The position numbers and the translations under genes are program-made. A stretch of DNA of 64,000 bases from JAGOUY01 sp964562155 (GTDB lineage Bacteria > Patescibacteriota > Patescibacteriia > 2-12-FULL-60-25). The stretch lies in contig CAZLRU010000003.1 in the NCBI GenBank assembly GCA_964562155.1, positions 1 through 64,000 of the forward strand, given 5' to 3'. Shown in pieces: positions 32,700 through 42,535 of this stretch. The notes below the pieces were generated by a model. That model worked only from the letters and a program-made list of their open reading frames with translations, was not told the DNA's origin and did no database searches. Numbering within the stretch: the stretch's first letter is position 1; every line of letters begins with the position of its first letter.

Positions 32700-33854
32700 T
32701 TATAATAAAGAGAGAGAACGCTTATAAACCTCCACCGTTTTTGCAACCACAATACCCCAATCTAACTGCTCACACGCATACACACGCGCGCGCTCACAAC
32801 GCTCATGAGCCCGCTCTTCTAGAGCGTCACACACCCTTTCCGCCAATGCCTGATACCGATCCATCGGCAACTCATCCGGCGCGGTATAGTCGCAGGATTC
32901 CCACGGAACAATTTTTACCAACCACCCCCGTTCTTCGTTCTTACCAAGCAACTCGATCAATCCACCCACGCGACTCGCGACCACTTTTTTTCCCATCGCC
33001 ATCATCTCAGCGCAAGCGATACTGGTTGATTCGGCTGTGGAAGGAAAGACAACAACATCTGCACGCTTGGCAATTTGAGGGACCTGCACATTTGGTAACG
33101 CGCCCAAAAAGAGACAGGCCTCGAAGACACCTAGGGACTTAGCACGCGCCTCTAAAGACTCCCGCATGCGTCCATCCCCAATCATCACAAGCTTCGCTTG
33201 CGGGAACCGTTTTAAGATACATGGCAACGCAGAAATAATATAATGGATTCCGTTTTTAGGAACCAACCGTCGGACGGTAAGGATCATTGGATGCGCATCA
33301 TCAAAACGCGCATCCGTCGCAGCCACCACGCGGTCCTCGGCGAAGGCCTGCGTATCCAGCCCATTAGGAATAAGGGTCATCGGGCGCGAGCTATATCGCT
33401 GACAGACCTGAGCCAGATCTTCGCTCGTCGAAATAACCTGAGTCGCAAACCACAAGGAAAGCGTGCGATAGAGTTTATGCACCTGGGTGTAGAACCATGG
33501 ATTATCCGGGATATCCAACAACCCAAGGCCATGCAAGGTCATAATGCACGGCTTTCTTCGTAATCGCGCCACAAGACCCACGAGGACGCCTAGGCGATAG
33601 GGGTTATGAACATGAAACAGCTCCACATCCGCCGAGTGCTGCCAGATGCGCTTGAGCATGGCGGGCGCGCGCTTAAGACTCCAGGTGTCACGCAAAACAG
33701 GATACTGCACATCTTCGACCGCTGATTTTGGGTCGGTCACAAACAATGTGACTTCATGACCAAGGGCACGTAATCGTTTTTGCAATTCAAAAACATGCAC
33801 CTCTGCTCCACCAACGAGGGGAAGATACGTATCTCCGGACATGAAAATCTTCAT
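32700..33854 (-). CDS. GT4 family glycosyltransferase
   Basis: A 384-residue GT-B enzyme. YLPLVGGAEVHVFELQKRL (10-28) is the N-terminal donor/acceptor loop, LIPNGLDTQAF and ILTVRRLVPKNG open the second domain, MIGDGRMRESLE binds the nucleotide, and ESTSIACAE carries the EX7E element. The wording resembles PimA/capsular GT4 enzymes. It overlaps the upstream GT-C gene by ATGA and precedes another GT-C-like gene, forming a compact transfer module. Confidence 0.88.
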   Translation of the reverse strand: MKIFMSGDTYLPLVGGAEVHVFELQKRLRALGHEVTLFVTDPKSAVEDVQYPVLRDTWSLKRAPAMLKRIWQHSADVELFHVHNPYRLGVLVGLVARLRRKPCIMTLHGLGLLDIPDNPWFYTQVHKLYRTLSLWFATQVISTSEDLAQVCQRYSSRPMTLIPNGLDTQAFAEDRVVAATDARFDDAHPMILTVRRLVPKNGIHYIISALPCILKRFPQAKLVMIGDGRMRESLEARAKSLGVFEACLFLGALPNVQVPQIAKRADVVVFPSTAESTSIACAEMMAMGKKVVASRVGGLIELLGKNEERGWLVKIVPWESCDYTAPDELPMDRYQALAERVCDALEERAHERCERARVYACEQLDWGIVVAKTVEVYKRSLSLL

Positions 33855-35200
33855 ACGTGTGTCTGTTTACATCTTTGTCTCAGCTCACGAACGAGCATCC
33901 ACCCAATTGCTGCCCACAGCCAAGGCTGAACAGGCGCACCGTAGCGGATAATGGCATCGAAGGGAATATGAGCAAGTGTAAGCGCTAAAAACATCCATCC
34001 GGGCACCCAGAGCCAACCATTTATCCTCCAGCCCGAATAGAGGGCGTACACAAGCATTGACCAGAACAAAAGCTGAGTAAGATGAGCCAATGCAAGAACG
34101 AGCTGTTTTATAAAGGTGAGCCGGCCTGCCATCCAAGCAGGATAGAAGGTGTTCTCAATAGAAAAATTCGGTGAACCGGGAGACGGGAGAGCCCAGAGAC
34201 GCAGAACCTCTATGGGGGTCCAGGCAATATATCCAACCACCATTCTTGGACTTGAGGTGATTGCGTCAAGCGCTTCACGGCGCAATTGACGATCAACATC
34301 AGCAGCGGACTGATTCCTCTGTTCTGATAATTGCCTGTACCGATCCCACGTAACCACCCACTGATCTTCCCCCAGGATTGGCCTTAACCCGAGTGAAGCG
34401 CTGGCGACGTGACTAGAGACAACGGACACGATGCTCGCCCCCAATCGAGACAATGGTTCGCGCGCCTTTACCATGCGGGCATAGAACTGAATCCCCGAGC
34501 GACCCGAGACGGTCCACTCATGAAACCGCACTCCGTTGCGAATAACCCAAGGGGAGATCATTACCGCCCACGATACACCTAAGAGGACAAGAATCTGCAT
34601 GCGCGGCTTCCACTTTGGCGATGAAGACATTGCAATAGCAAAAAAGAGCACAGGTGGGATGAATGCCATATTGAACCGCGTCAGAACCAGGGCAGCACTC
34701 GCAAGCACCAAGAGTCCGTACCAATACCAAGCCCGTTTTAAGAAGCAGCGAATAGCGAACCATCCTACGAGAGTAACAAGAAATCCGGTAAATGCTTCGC
34801 TGTAATGACTAGCGGCATAGACAGCATATCCATAAGCAAGCACTGCTCCCCAGGCTGCACCAAGAGCACCCTCGTTCGATGACACGCTTCGAAACACATC
34901 TCCAACCATCCAGACAACAACCCCGGCGAGGAACACTTGAAGCCACAATATAGAGCCCGCACTTCCTCCGAGCCCATAGACAACCGCTCGTAAAACCGGG
35001 TAACCGGGTTCGCGAGACATGGTGAGCAAGCCATCAAAACGATATCCCCGCCCCTCAACTAAACTGTGCGCAATCTGGTCATATTCAAATGCATCCTTGC
35101 GAATTTCGCCAGGTTGACGATACACAAACCATCCCGCCAAGCACATCGCAACGAGAGAAGGAATGAGTAATGAAAGATACCAGGGACGCGAGAGCGTCAT
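33851..35200 (-). CDS. GT39/PMT-like multi-span glycosyltransferase
   Basis: A 449-residue membrane protein with about eleven segments. The first external loop, DAFEYDQIAHSLVEGRGY then REPGYPV, matches that of the 21226 protein and of PMT_2-type GT-C enzymes. It lies 5 nt after a GT2 gene (35205) whose product, with two C-terminal membrane segments, could make its polyprenol-phosphate sugar donor. The stop overlaps the next start by ATGA. Confidence 0.78.
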   Translation of the reverse strand: MTLSRPWYLSLLIPSLVAMCLAGWFVYRQPGEIRKDAFEYDQIAHSLVEGRGYRFDGLLTMSREPGYPVLRAVVYGLGGSAGSILWLQVFLAGVVVWMVGDVFRSVSSNEGALGAAWGAVLAYGYAVYAASHYSEAFTGFLVTLVGWFAIRCFLKRAWYWYGLLVLASAALVLTRFNMAFIPPVLFFAIAMSSSPKWKPRMQILVLLGVSWAVMISPWVIRNGVRFHEWTVSGRSGIQFYARMVKAREPLSRLGASIVSVVSSHVASASLGLRPILGEDQWVVTWDRYRQLSEQRNQSAADVDRQLRREALDAITSSPRMVVGYIAWTPIEVLRLWALPSPGSPNFSIENTFYPAWMAGRLTFIKQLVLALAHLTQLLFWSMLVYALYSGWRINGWLWVPGWMFLALTLAHIPFDAIIRYGAPVQPWLWAAIGWMLVRELRQRCKQTHV

Positions 35201-35204
35201 AATA

Positions 35205-36065
35205 TTATGATGAACGTAATCCTTCCATCAGCATCCCTAACGCAAAGATCACGGGAGCGATAATCACCCATCCAATCCCAATCGCGAAAAGCATTATGCT
35301 CCCCAAGAACGCCCCCATAAGACCAACTAAGAGTCCGACACCAATGGCCACAAGCGTACTCAATAGAAATAATTTAATCGGATTATACCGTGCAATCACC
35401 GAAACAAGAATCTGCGCCGTTCGGAGCGTGTCGCGAACGTGGCGGACTTTTGAGGAACCAATTCTCTTTGCGTACGCGATTGGATGATAGCCGACAAAGA
35501 GCCCGTTCAAAAAAAAGATAGTGGTGATTGAAGTCGTGAAGGAAAATCCCAAACAGGTATGAGGGAGGTATGGGAGAATCGCTGAACGCTTGAAGGCGCG
35601 TAAGCCGGAATTCACATCGGGGATCGAACGGCCGGAAACATACTCCGCCAACCAACGAAACACGATACGAGCCGGATATTTCCACCAACCGCGGCGATAC
35701 TCGGTCCCCTGACGCGCACCAACCGCCATATGAAATCCCTGCTCTTGCACCATACTGATCAACAGTGGCAATTCTTCAACTGGATATGTTCCGTCTGCAT
35801 CCGTAATTGCGACAAGCTCGTGACGAGCGGCGGTGATCCCGTGCTGCAATGATAAACCGTAGCCTCCGTTAGTTGGGTGACGGAGCACGTGCGCACCTGA
35901 ACGACGTGCAATATCAGCGGTACCATCCTTACTTCCATCATCAACCACGATCAACTCCATCTCCCACCCCGCCTGCTGAGCAACCGCCTGCAAACGATGA
36001 ATGGTTGCCTCGATCCCACCCGCTTCATTATAGGCTGGAATCACGATAGAAACTGATAAAGACAT
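35205..36065 (-). CDS. GT2 polyprenol-phosphate sugar synthase-like, with C-terminal membrane segments
   Basis: A 286-residue GT-A enzyme. VIPAYNEAGGIE, VVDDGSKDGTAD and TDADGTYPVEELP (metal-binding DAD) are visible, then a WWKYPARIVFRWLAEYVSG and NSGLRAFKR acceptor region and two membrane segments near the C-terminus. This is the layout of polyprenol-phosphate glycosyltransferases. ATG 36065 was chosen because the peptide then starts just before the first beta strand; the in-frame start at 36092 overlaps the radical SAM gene. It is followed by a GT39-like gene. Confidence 0.87.
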   Translation of the reverse strand: MSLSVSIVIPAYNEAGGIEATIHRLQAVAQQAGWEMELIVVDDGSKDGTADIARRSGAHVLRHPTNGGYGLSLQHGITAARHELVAITDADGTYPVEELPLLISMVQEQGFHMAVGARQGTEYRRGWWKYPARIVFRWLAEYVSGRSIPDVNSGLRAFKRSAILPYLPHTCLGFSFTTSITTIFFLNGLFVGYHPIAYAKRIGSSKVRHVRDTLRTAQILVSVIARYNPIKLFLLSTLVAIGVGLLVGLMGAFLGSIMLFAIGIGWVIIAPVIFALGMLMEGLRSS

Positions 36066-36070
36066 AGGCG

Positions 36071-37573
36071 TTATCCAAAAATAAGCTCCCACCCCTCTTT
36101 TAACTGAGAGGAGAGTTGATACCAGGTTTTCGTGGTGAATAAGCGACGCAAGAGATAACTGGGACGCAGATAAAATGTACGAATTGCGCTCCGTTGCAAA
36201 GCAAAAATCGTTTCATTAGGTAATAGAGTTTCGTCTTTTTCTTCTTCTAGCCAGGCCGGCTGAGTACGCGATGAATCAAATTCCATACGGGTTAGATCGA
36301 GCGTTCCCTGCTCTTTCATAAGACCACGAAACGTGGTTCCAAAGCGAGGAGTGGCAATATTAAAAGAAGCGTAATCGAGTGGAAGCTGACGTGCGTATGC
36401 AATTGTTTGTCGGATTGATTCTTCCGATTCACCGGGTAGTCCTAAAACGAAGGTGCCAACAGACTTCATCCCGATAGCACGCGTAAGGTTTAATGCCACC
36501 TCCATCTGAGAACGCTTCGTGTTCTTTTTATATTTCTTTAATATTTCTTCATTGGCCGACTCTAGCCCCACCATAATCGTATGACAACCCGCCTCATAGA
36601 TCGCCCGCAAAAATTCTTCGTTCACGAGATCAACGCGTGACCAACACGTCCAACGCAATTCCGGAACCTCTGTTTTTATTCGCTTCAATAACTCCTGTGT
36701 TCTTACTCGATTCACCCCGAAGGTCTGATCACGAAAAAAAACTTCGTGAACTCCAAGACTACGTAGGAGCCGTAGCTCATCCATGACCGTATCAAGATCG
36801 CGGAGCTTGTAGCCCGTTGTACTCATGGGACAAAACGTACAAGAAAATGGGCAACCAAAGTCCGTGAGGACCGTGGCCCACAGACGCTGCTCGGAAAAGG
36901 GAAAGCGATACTTCGCGATCGGCCACAAATCCCAACGAGGGATAGGCATGGCGTAAAACCCATGACCGTGTTTTTCTGGGCCCGCTAACACACGTTTATC
37001 GGCACTCTGGTAGATAATATTGTCAAAGATGCGATCCTCAGACCGCTTTAACCAATCAGTCAGGTCACTCGTTGAAAAATCTGTGAGAATCGCATCACAG
37101 AACGAATGGAGACGTAGCCCATCTTCACGAATCTCACGATAAACGTCGCCCGAACCAATAAATACGGTCTTCGGCAAACGGCGCTTAAGCTCCGTTAAAA
37201 AGGCGATATCTTCTGAATAGGAAGGAGAAGCGATGAGATAAACGACGTAATCCGGAGCAAAGCCAGTTACACGCTCCCAAACATTCTCGCTCGACATCCC
37301 TTCTGCGATTGCATCCACGCAATCCAGGTAATATCCAGCACGATCAAGAACGCCGGATAGGTAAACAAGATCCACAGGATGATAGTAGTAATTTGCCTTG
37401 GAAACCAGGGTGCAAAAATAATCTCGAAAATACTTTTGCGTGCCGGGAGGGTTTAAGAGCGTTATCCGCGGCTTGCGCGCACCTGAAGCCGCCCCGCTAA
37501 AGGTTTTTTGTTTACTCTCGTCAGTAGGCAAATGATGAGTCGGGACAAAGGTTGTGGAAGAGGTGCTATCCAT
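36071..37573 (-). CDS. Radical SAM protein with B12-binding-like N-terminal domain
   Basis: A 500-residue protein. Residues about 35-190 resemble a cobalamin-binding Rossmann domain (RITLLNPPGTQKYFRDY, then DLVYLSGVLDRAGYYLDCVD), though no DxHxxG cobalamin-ligand motif is visible. The radical SAM core follows with CPFSCTFCPM (Cys-x3-Cys-x2-Cys for the 4Fe-4S cluster), GVHEVFFRDQTFGVN, and TIMVGLESANEEIL. Such proteins carry out methylation or other C-H chemistry; in a glycan locus a modified sugar or lipid is plausible. It starts 2 nt after the upstream stop and ends 5 nt before the GT2 start. Confidence 0.87.
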   Translation of the reverse strand: MDSTSSTTFVPTHHLPTDESKQKTFSGAASGARKPRITLLNPPGTQKYFRDYFCTLVSKANYYYHPVDLVYLSGVLDRAGYYLDCVDAIAEGMSSENVWERVTGFAPDYVVYLIASPSYSEDIAFLTELKRRLPKTVFIGSGDVYREIREDGLRLHSFCDAILTDFSTSDLTDWLKRSEDRIFDNIIYQSADKRVLAGPEKHGHGFYAMPIPRWDLWPIAKYRFPFSEQRLWATVLTDFGCPFSCTFCPMSTTGYKLRDLDTVMDELRLLRSLGVHEVFFRDQTFGVNRVRTQELLKRIKTEVPELRWTCWSRVDLVNEEFLRAIYEAGCHTIMVGLESANEEILKKYKKNTKRSQMEVALNLTRAIGMKSVGTFVLGLPGESEESIRQTIAYARQLPLDYASFNIATPRFGTTFRGLMKEQGTLDLTRMEFDSSRTQPAWLEEEKDETLLPNETIFALQRSAIRTFYLRPSYLLRRLFTTKTWYQLSSQLKEGWELIFG

Positions 37574-37575
37574 AG

Positions 37576-39327
37576 CTAGGGCGAGGGGGGTGAAGGGGGG
37601 TGGATACGATAGATCGTATACCAGTCATCTTGATAGATTTTTTGCGCATATCTTAGCCATATTCCTTCTGGCTTATTCGTCCTCAGCACTATGTCGTCAA
37701 CCCGATGAAAAGTCAACTTAGCCTCGGGCGACTGCGCTTGGTAGGCAGAAAACGCTGCCCGCCAATGATTAATATCTGCCGCGGGCAAGGCGGCACAATC
37801 CCCCACCAGATGTCCATAGTAAACAGCGTATAATCGCGAAGAGAGTTCGCAGAGCGTTTGTCGGTCCGACCAATCTGGTTGGTAGGCATCACCGTATCGG
37901 ATCCACAGATCAAAGAAGTAGCGTTCGGCGAGCGCTGGCGTTGAGATCAAATAACCAACGCTGTTTGAGGCTTGGTAGACATTTGTCTCCGTGTACATTG
38001 GAATAAGGTCTGATAGGTCCAATGGAGCATATACAACCTCATCCGCTTTAGCGTTGGCCCGTAAAAAGCTCAATGCTCCGGCGAATGACTGTTCCGCATA
38101 AGCATCGGTGCGATAGGTTTTATAAAACGCATACTGACGCGCACCACCTATGAGCATCGCGATTAAACAACCCGTCACCATTACTGCCATCGTTAGTCTG
38201 GGGGCACGAGGGTATGCCCAGCTATACAGACGGTCGAGTAGTAATGCACCTATGAGCGCAGAGGCGAAGGGACGAATAAAATACCAATGATAGTGGCCCG
38301 TTTGAATAACATGCCCCGTGATAAGTTGCTGATTCAAGACGATAAGCCAACTCGCAGCAAGCCATAGCAAAACCCATCGATACCGCGCCCACGCTCCACG
38401 ACATAGGCAAAAAAATACAATAAGGGCGGCAACAGCGGTAAAGTTAAGAATAGGGACATGCGAAGAGAGCACGCCAAATCGCATCGTCAACGCCGGATAC
38501 CGCACATCATGCGTGAGGCGACGCAGGTTATACAGATACGGGAGAACCAAAATAACACTTGTTCCTGCAACGATGAGGAGGTCTTTCCAAGGCAGGCGAC
38601 GATGGCGCGCGACACTAAGCACCCCTATTCCCACCCCTGCAGTCAAGACAATGGTCCATCCATAGATATATGAATAGATCAGCACCACACACGCAAGCGC
38701 CCCCATCCAAAGACTTTGGCGTTTTTGCTCATCATACCAACGAACAGCATGGTAGAGACCGATCAAGGTAAACAGAACGCTCCAAGCCGGGTTTATTGGG
38801 CGCCCGAATAGCAATCCCTCCGAAGGAACAAAGCCCTGCGTCATGATACGCCAAAGCCACTGAGGCTCACCGATAAGAAATCCTGCGCACATCATTCCAA
38901 AGACGGTAATCAGGGCAACCGATCGATGCTTCACGAACAAGCCTATAAATCGAACAAAAAAGATAAAAACAAGAAACCCAAGCACGAACTGAGACACCTG
39001 AACCGCTTGGACAGCCGTTATCGATAAGAGAGCTCCCACCCCACCTACCACAAGCTCGGGCAACACAGGCAGAGCATACGGCAGATCCTTGTTCGGTAAA
39101 AATACGTTTCCCAATCCCAGATGCCCTTCCATGACTTCTTTCACACGTGCCGTATAGTGCACCTCCGCATCGTAGGCATGTAGCTCTATACCTTTAAATC
39201 CAGGATCATGATGAAACAGCCGCGCAGACAAGACACAGAGCACTCCGATCACAACACCCAATACAAGCATGGCTAGCAAGCTTTGCCTTTCTTTGAACCA
39301 GTGTTTCCACGAGATCTGCATGATCAT
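37576..39327 (-). CDS. GT-C-like multi-span membrane protein
   Basis: A 583-residue protein with about eleven membrane segments and an external tail of about 170 residues. The first loop, GIELHAYDAEVHYTARVKEV, places Asp and Glu close to the membrane, as in GT-C sugar transferases. It belongs to the same layout group as the 10794, 49425 and 53104 proteins. It is followed by the radical SAM gene with a 2-nt gap, and its promoter must lie in the 71-nt space shared with the divergent 39399 gene. Function is inferred from topology. Confidence 0.7.
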   Translation of the reverse strand: MIMQISWKHWFKERQSLLAMLVLGVVIGVLCVLSARLFHHDPGFKGIELHAYDAEVHYTARVKEVMEGHLGLGNVFLPNKDLPYALPVLPELVVGGVGALLSITAVQAVQVSQFVLGFLVFIFFVRFIGLFVKHRSVALITVFGMMCAGFLIGEPQWLWRIMTQGFVPSEGLLFGRPINPAWSVLFTLIGLYHAVRWYDEQKRQSLWMGALACVVLIYSYIYGWTIVLTAGVGIGVLSVARHRRLPWKDLLIVAGTSVILVLPYLYNLRRLTHDVRYPALTMRFGVLSSHVPILNFTAVAALIVFFCLCRGAWARYRWVLLWLAASWLIVLNQQLITGHVIQTGHYHWYFIRPFASALIGALLLDRLYSWAYPRAPRLTMAVMVTGCLIAMLIGGARQYAFYKTYRTDAYAEQSFAGALSFLRANAKADEVVYAPLDLSDLIPMYTETNVYQASNSVGYLISTPALAERYFFDLWIRYGDAYQPDWSDRQTLCELSSRLYAVYYGHLVGDCAALPAADINHWRAAFSAYQAQSPEAKLTFHRVDDIVLRTNKPEGIWLRYAQKIYQDDWYTIYRIHPPSPPSP

Positions 39328-39386
39328 GTCGGTTACTGAGCAAATAATTCTTGGCTAATCTTTACCCTATTCTCGTCTCGTGCGAC

Positions 39387-39392
39387 TATACG
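39387..39392 (+). promoter_or_regulatory. -10 box, leaderless promoter
   Basis: TATACG lies 6 nt before ATG 39399 and downstream of the in-frame TTG at 39351, which is therefore unlikely to be used. Confidence 0.5.
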
Positions 39393-39398
39393 CAACGT

Positions 39399-40940
39399 AT
39401 GCTCCGATTTTTCTCTCGATTCGTCTGGCCCCTATACCTCCTCATCTTCCTGCTAACAGCTGTTTTTGGAATCGGCGGGATTCGCTTTGGAAAACATGGA
39501 GACGAGCCCAGACTTCTGAATGCTGCCGCTGAATCCGCGCGCACATTACTCCTGCTTCCGCGCTGGTATAACTACCCATCTCTTAGCTACGACATCGTCG
39601 TCGCGAGCGGTCTTCCCGAATGGAAGAGTATCGTTCTTGAAGCGGTCCGTAAAGGCGCATTTTCACCCACCTCCCCCTCTGAAGATCCGGGAGCCGCGTT
39701 TACGCGTCCTGGATTTTTTGAACGCAATCGAATCATCTTCTTCTTTTTGACCTGGATCTCCCTGATCTGGATCTTCCTGGCTGCACGTAGCGCAACAAAA
39801 CAACCTTGGGCAGCGGCCTTTGCTTTTTTGCTCGCGGCAAGCTCGTGGGAACTCCAGTACCATGCTCGCTGGATCGCTCCGGACGGGTTGGTCGTTTCGT
39901 TTGGATCACTGAGTTTTGCCGCCCTACTCTGGTTCTTCTCCACTCAACGACAGACATGGTTATGGATCGCAGCGGCCGGTGCCGGACTTGCTTGTGGCGC
40001 TAAGTATCCCGGTGGTATTTTTCTCGTCCCTGTTTTGATCGCATGCTTAGAGGATGGATCTTCTGCCGCATGGAAGACGCGTATCCGCTCTTCTATCGTT
40101 CATCGACGTTGGCTGGCAACATTCATAATCTTTATCGTGTCTTTTTTTGTGACGACGCCCGGAGCCCTTGTCGATCCGTTTAAATTTATCTCCGGCATTT
40201 TATTTGAAGTGCGCCACTACCACGAAGCACATGGAGCAAATACCGTTCACTCTGTTTTTGAACACGCTCAGCTCCTGATGCGTTATTTGGCAACCGTCCT
40301 CTTTTCATCGAATCGCTGGATTGGATTGGCCGGATTTAGCACCGTCGTTGTCGGCATGATCGTAAAATGGAAGCACCTTCCATCCATCCTTCGAGCTGCA
40401 CTCTATCTCCCTCCTCTTTTGTACATCGTGTACATGTCCACTCAACACGTCATGATTGTGCGCAATTACTTGCTCCTTCTCCCGTTTCTCTGTGTCTTTA
40501 GTGCCTACGGCATCCAAACTATCTGGGAACATGTAAAAAGACCCCTTCTACGCCTCCTTCTTGTCAGCTTGATTACCTGCAGTGTCGGATACAATCTTGC
40601 TTGGCAATACAAAGCCATGATGACCATTCGTCACCCTGAACAAACAACGTCCAAAGCCCTTGCCGCTCTTCAATCAACCCAGGAACCCTTTACGCTTTCT
40701 TCCCAAGCACAAAGTCTTCTAGGTCCTATCAATGACACACCCTCCCTCTCTGCCCAATGGTATGTTTTTCTTGATCATGAAATAGACGAACGCTATCCCG
40801 CTAACCACGCAGGCCTCTATCGCGTCTTAGGCGGATCACTGGAATCGAATCCGGATTTTTACCCGACGTTTCTTCCCGGCCCCGTTAAAGTCATCATGAT
40901 GAGAGCTGATGTGGCACGCGCCCATCATATTCTTCCTTGA
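39399..40940 (+). CDS. GT39/PMT-like multi-span glycosyltransferase
   Basis: A 513-residue membrane protein with about eleven segments. The first external loop has FGKHGDEPRLLNAAAESA, with a Asp-Glu pair as in protein mannosyltransferase-type GT-C enzymes, followed by LLPRWYNYPSLSYDI. Middle segments include a SSWELQYHARWIAPDG loop found in PMT-like proteins. It is the only plus-strand gene between 31 and 46 kb and stands as its own unit. Likely donor is a polyprenol-phosphate sugar. Confidence 0.76.
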   Translation: MLRFFSRFVWPLYLLIFLLTAVFGIGGIRFGKHGDEPRLLNAAAESARTLLLLPRWYNYPSLSYDIVVASGLPEWKSIVLEAVRKGAFSPTSPSEDPGAAFTRPGFFERNRIIFFFLTWISLIWIFLAARSATKQPWAAAFAFLLAASSWELQYHARWIAPDGLVVSFGSLSFAALLWFFSTQRQTWLWIAAAGAGLACGAKYPGGIFLVPVLIACLEDGSSAAWKTRIRSSIVHRRWLATFIIFIVSFFVTTPGALVDPFKFISGILFEVRHYHEAHGANTVHSVFEHAQLLMRYLATVLFSSNRWIGLAGFSTVVVGMIVKWKHLPSILRAALYLPPLLYIVYMSTQHVMIVRNYLLLLPFLCVFSAYGIQTIWEHVKRPLLRLLLVSLITCSVGYNLAWQYKAMMTIRHPEQTTSKALAALQSTQEPFTLSSQAQSLLGPINDTPSLSAQWYVFLDHEIDERYPANHAGLYRVLGGSLESNPDFYPTFLPGPVKVIMMRADVARAHHILP

Positions 40941-40947
40941 ACCCTGC

Positions 40948-41547
40948 CTATCTTTGAGGCTTGCGAAAAACGTACTCAATCTGATCAAAGCCACCCACCC
41001 AATAACACCACAAGCGTGAACAGAGACCGGGGGAAAGATTGGCAAAAAAAGAAAAGACGGCGCTCAATCCTTTTAAGATCGTTACCTGCCAAGCCGGGAT
41101 CACTAATTGATAGAGATCAAAACGAACCGCCCAATCGAGACGCATGCTCACGAGCTCAAATGGCGTCCCGTAGTAAAAAGCCGGGAGCGCCGGGTTAAAG
41201 TAACTTGGAAAGTTGATATCAAATCCATGTTTATGCTCCGCGTGGGTAAAGCCGCGTGAAGCATGAGGGACTCGAATATGCAGTACTCCGCCCGGTGCCA
41301 ATAAAGCTCCACAGACGCGCATCGTCCCAAAAACGTCGTCTAGATGCTCGAGAACATGAAAGGCGCTGATACGTTCATAGTGACCCTGAGGCAGCTCTTC
41401 CAGGTTAGCGGGATTATTTAGATCAACCGGGTAATCTGCTTGGATATTTTGGCGAATATCGACGTTTAGCGCACCTTCAATAGGAAAACTCCCGCACCCA
41501 AGATTTAGGTGTGTACGGGCGCGTAAGGAGGGTTCGAGTTCGGTCAT
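40948..41547 (-). CDS. Class I SAM-dependent methyltransferase
   Basis: A 199-residue methyltransferase of the type found in glycan loci. LNLGCGSFPIEGALNVDIR is motif I with the following strand, AFHVLEHLDDVFG is the central motif, and LLAPGGVLHIRVPHASRG the strand after it. It overlaps the GtrB-like gene by ATGA, so its substrate may be a lipid-linked sugar. The stop is 7 nt from the convergent GT39-like gene's end. Confidence 0.85.
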   Translation of the reverse strand: MTELEPSLRARTHLNLGCGSFPIEGALNVDIRQNIQADYPVDLNNPANLEELPQGHYERISAFHVLEHLDDVFGTMRVCGALLAPGGVLHIRVPHASRGFTHAEHKHGFDINFPSYFNPALPAFYYGTPFELVSMRLDWAVRFDLYQLVIPAWQVTILKGLSAVFSFFANLSPGLCSRLWCYWVGGFDQIEYVFRKPQR

Positions 41548-42500
41548 ACGTTGATCGTTGTTTTAATGCTATGAACTTGTCGATCTTGGGTTTCGTAGTA
41601 GGTACGCATCAATACTTCTGCCAACAAGCCCGTCATAATAAGTTGAACACCAACGACCACAAACATCGCTCCCACAATCGGTAACGGAGTCTGCACAAAA
41701 CTCTTTCCTCCAAATAATTTGAAGTAGATGGCAGCGAACTCAGACACAATACCCAGCACCACCGACAAGACTCCCACACCTCCAAAAATATGCATGGGCT
41801 TATTGAAGTAGTTCGTGAGAAATTTCACCACTAGAAGATCAAGCAAGACTTTTGGGACACGTGATAATCCATATTTGGAAACACCGAACTTCCGCGCTCG
41901 ATGATGGGTCACCATTTCCGTCACGCGGCCACCCGACCAGGAAATATAGGCGGGAATAAACCGATGCATCTCGCCATAGAGAGCAACTCCCTGAAGGTAT
42001 GAGCGCTTGTAGGCTTTTAAACTGCACCCGTAGTCATGAAGGGATACACCGGTCGCCCGTGAAATCATCCAATTCGCCACATGTGACGGGAGACGACGTA
42101 AAAAAAATCCATCTTGACGCTCTTTACGCCAACCAGAGACACAATCGTACCCTTCGCCAAGCTTCGTGAGGAAGTGCGGGATGTCAGCTGGGTCATTTTG
42201 GAGATCCGCATCCATAGGAACAATCACCTCTCCCTTTGCTACACGAATACCTGCCGACATAGCAGCCGTTTGTCCAAAATTACGAACAAATACAATCACC
42301 TTCACCCGCTTATCTTGAGCGGCTGCCTGCGTAAGCAGCTCCGTCCCCCCATCTCTCGAGCCATCATCAACAAACAAGAACTCCCAGGTCAGATCTGATA
42401 ACTGGTCAGCGATCATGCGAAGCTCTCGCAGGAGCTCGGGTAAGCTCTCGCGTTCGTTGTAGACGGGAATGACGATACTGACAGAAGAAAAGACAGACAT
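41544..42500 (-). CDS. GT2 bactoprenol glucosyltransferase-like (GtrB/ArnC type)
   Basis: A 318-residue polyprenol-phosphate sugar synthase. VIPVYNERESLPELLREL, FVDDGSRDGG, and PMDADLQNDPADIP are visible, the last binding the metal and sugar nucleotide; DYGCSLKAYKRSYL follows, and two membrane segments close the protein (about 230-255 and 265-290). These match GtrB/ArnC. It could supply the lipid-linked sugar for the GT-C proteins together with GtrA (17965). The methyltransferase follows in ATGA overlap. Confidence 0.9.
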   Translation of the reverse strand: MSVFSSVSIVIPVYNERESLPELLRELRMIADQLSDLTWEFLFVDDGSRDGGTELLTQAAAQDKRVKVIVFVRNFGQTAAMSAGIRVAKGEVIVPMDADLQNDPADIPHFLTKLGEGYDCVSGWRKERQDGFFLRRLPSHVANWMISRATGVSLHDYGCSLKAYKRSYLQGVALYGEMHRFIPAYISWSGGRVTEMVTHHRARKFGVSKYGLSRVPKVLLDLLVVKFLTNYFNKPMHIFGGVGVLSVVLGIVSEFAAIYFKLFGGKSFVQTPLPIVGAMFVVVGVQLIMTGLLAEVLMRTYYETQDRQVHSIKTTINV

Positions 42501-42535
42501 AGCGTTAAAATCCTAGATCAGACAAAATCTGAGCC

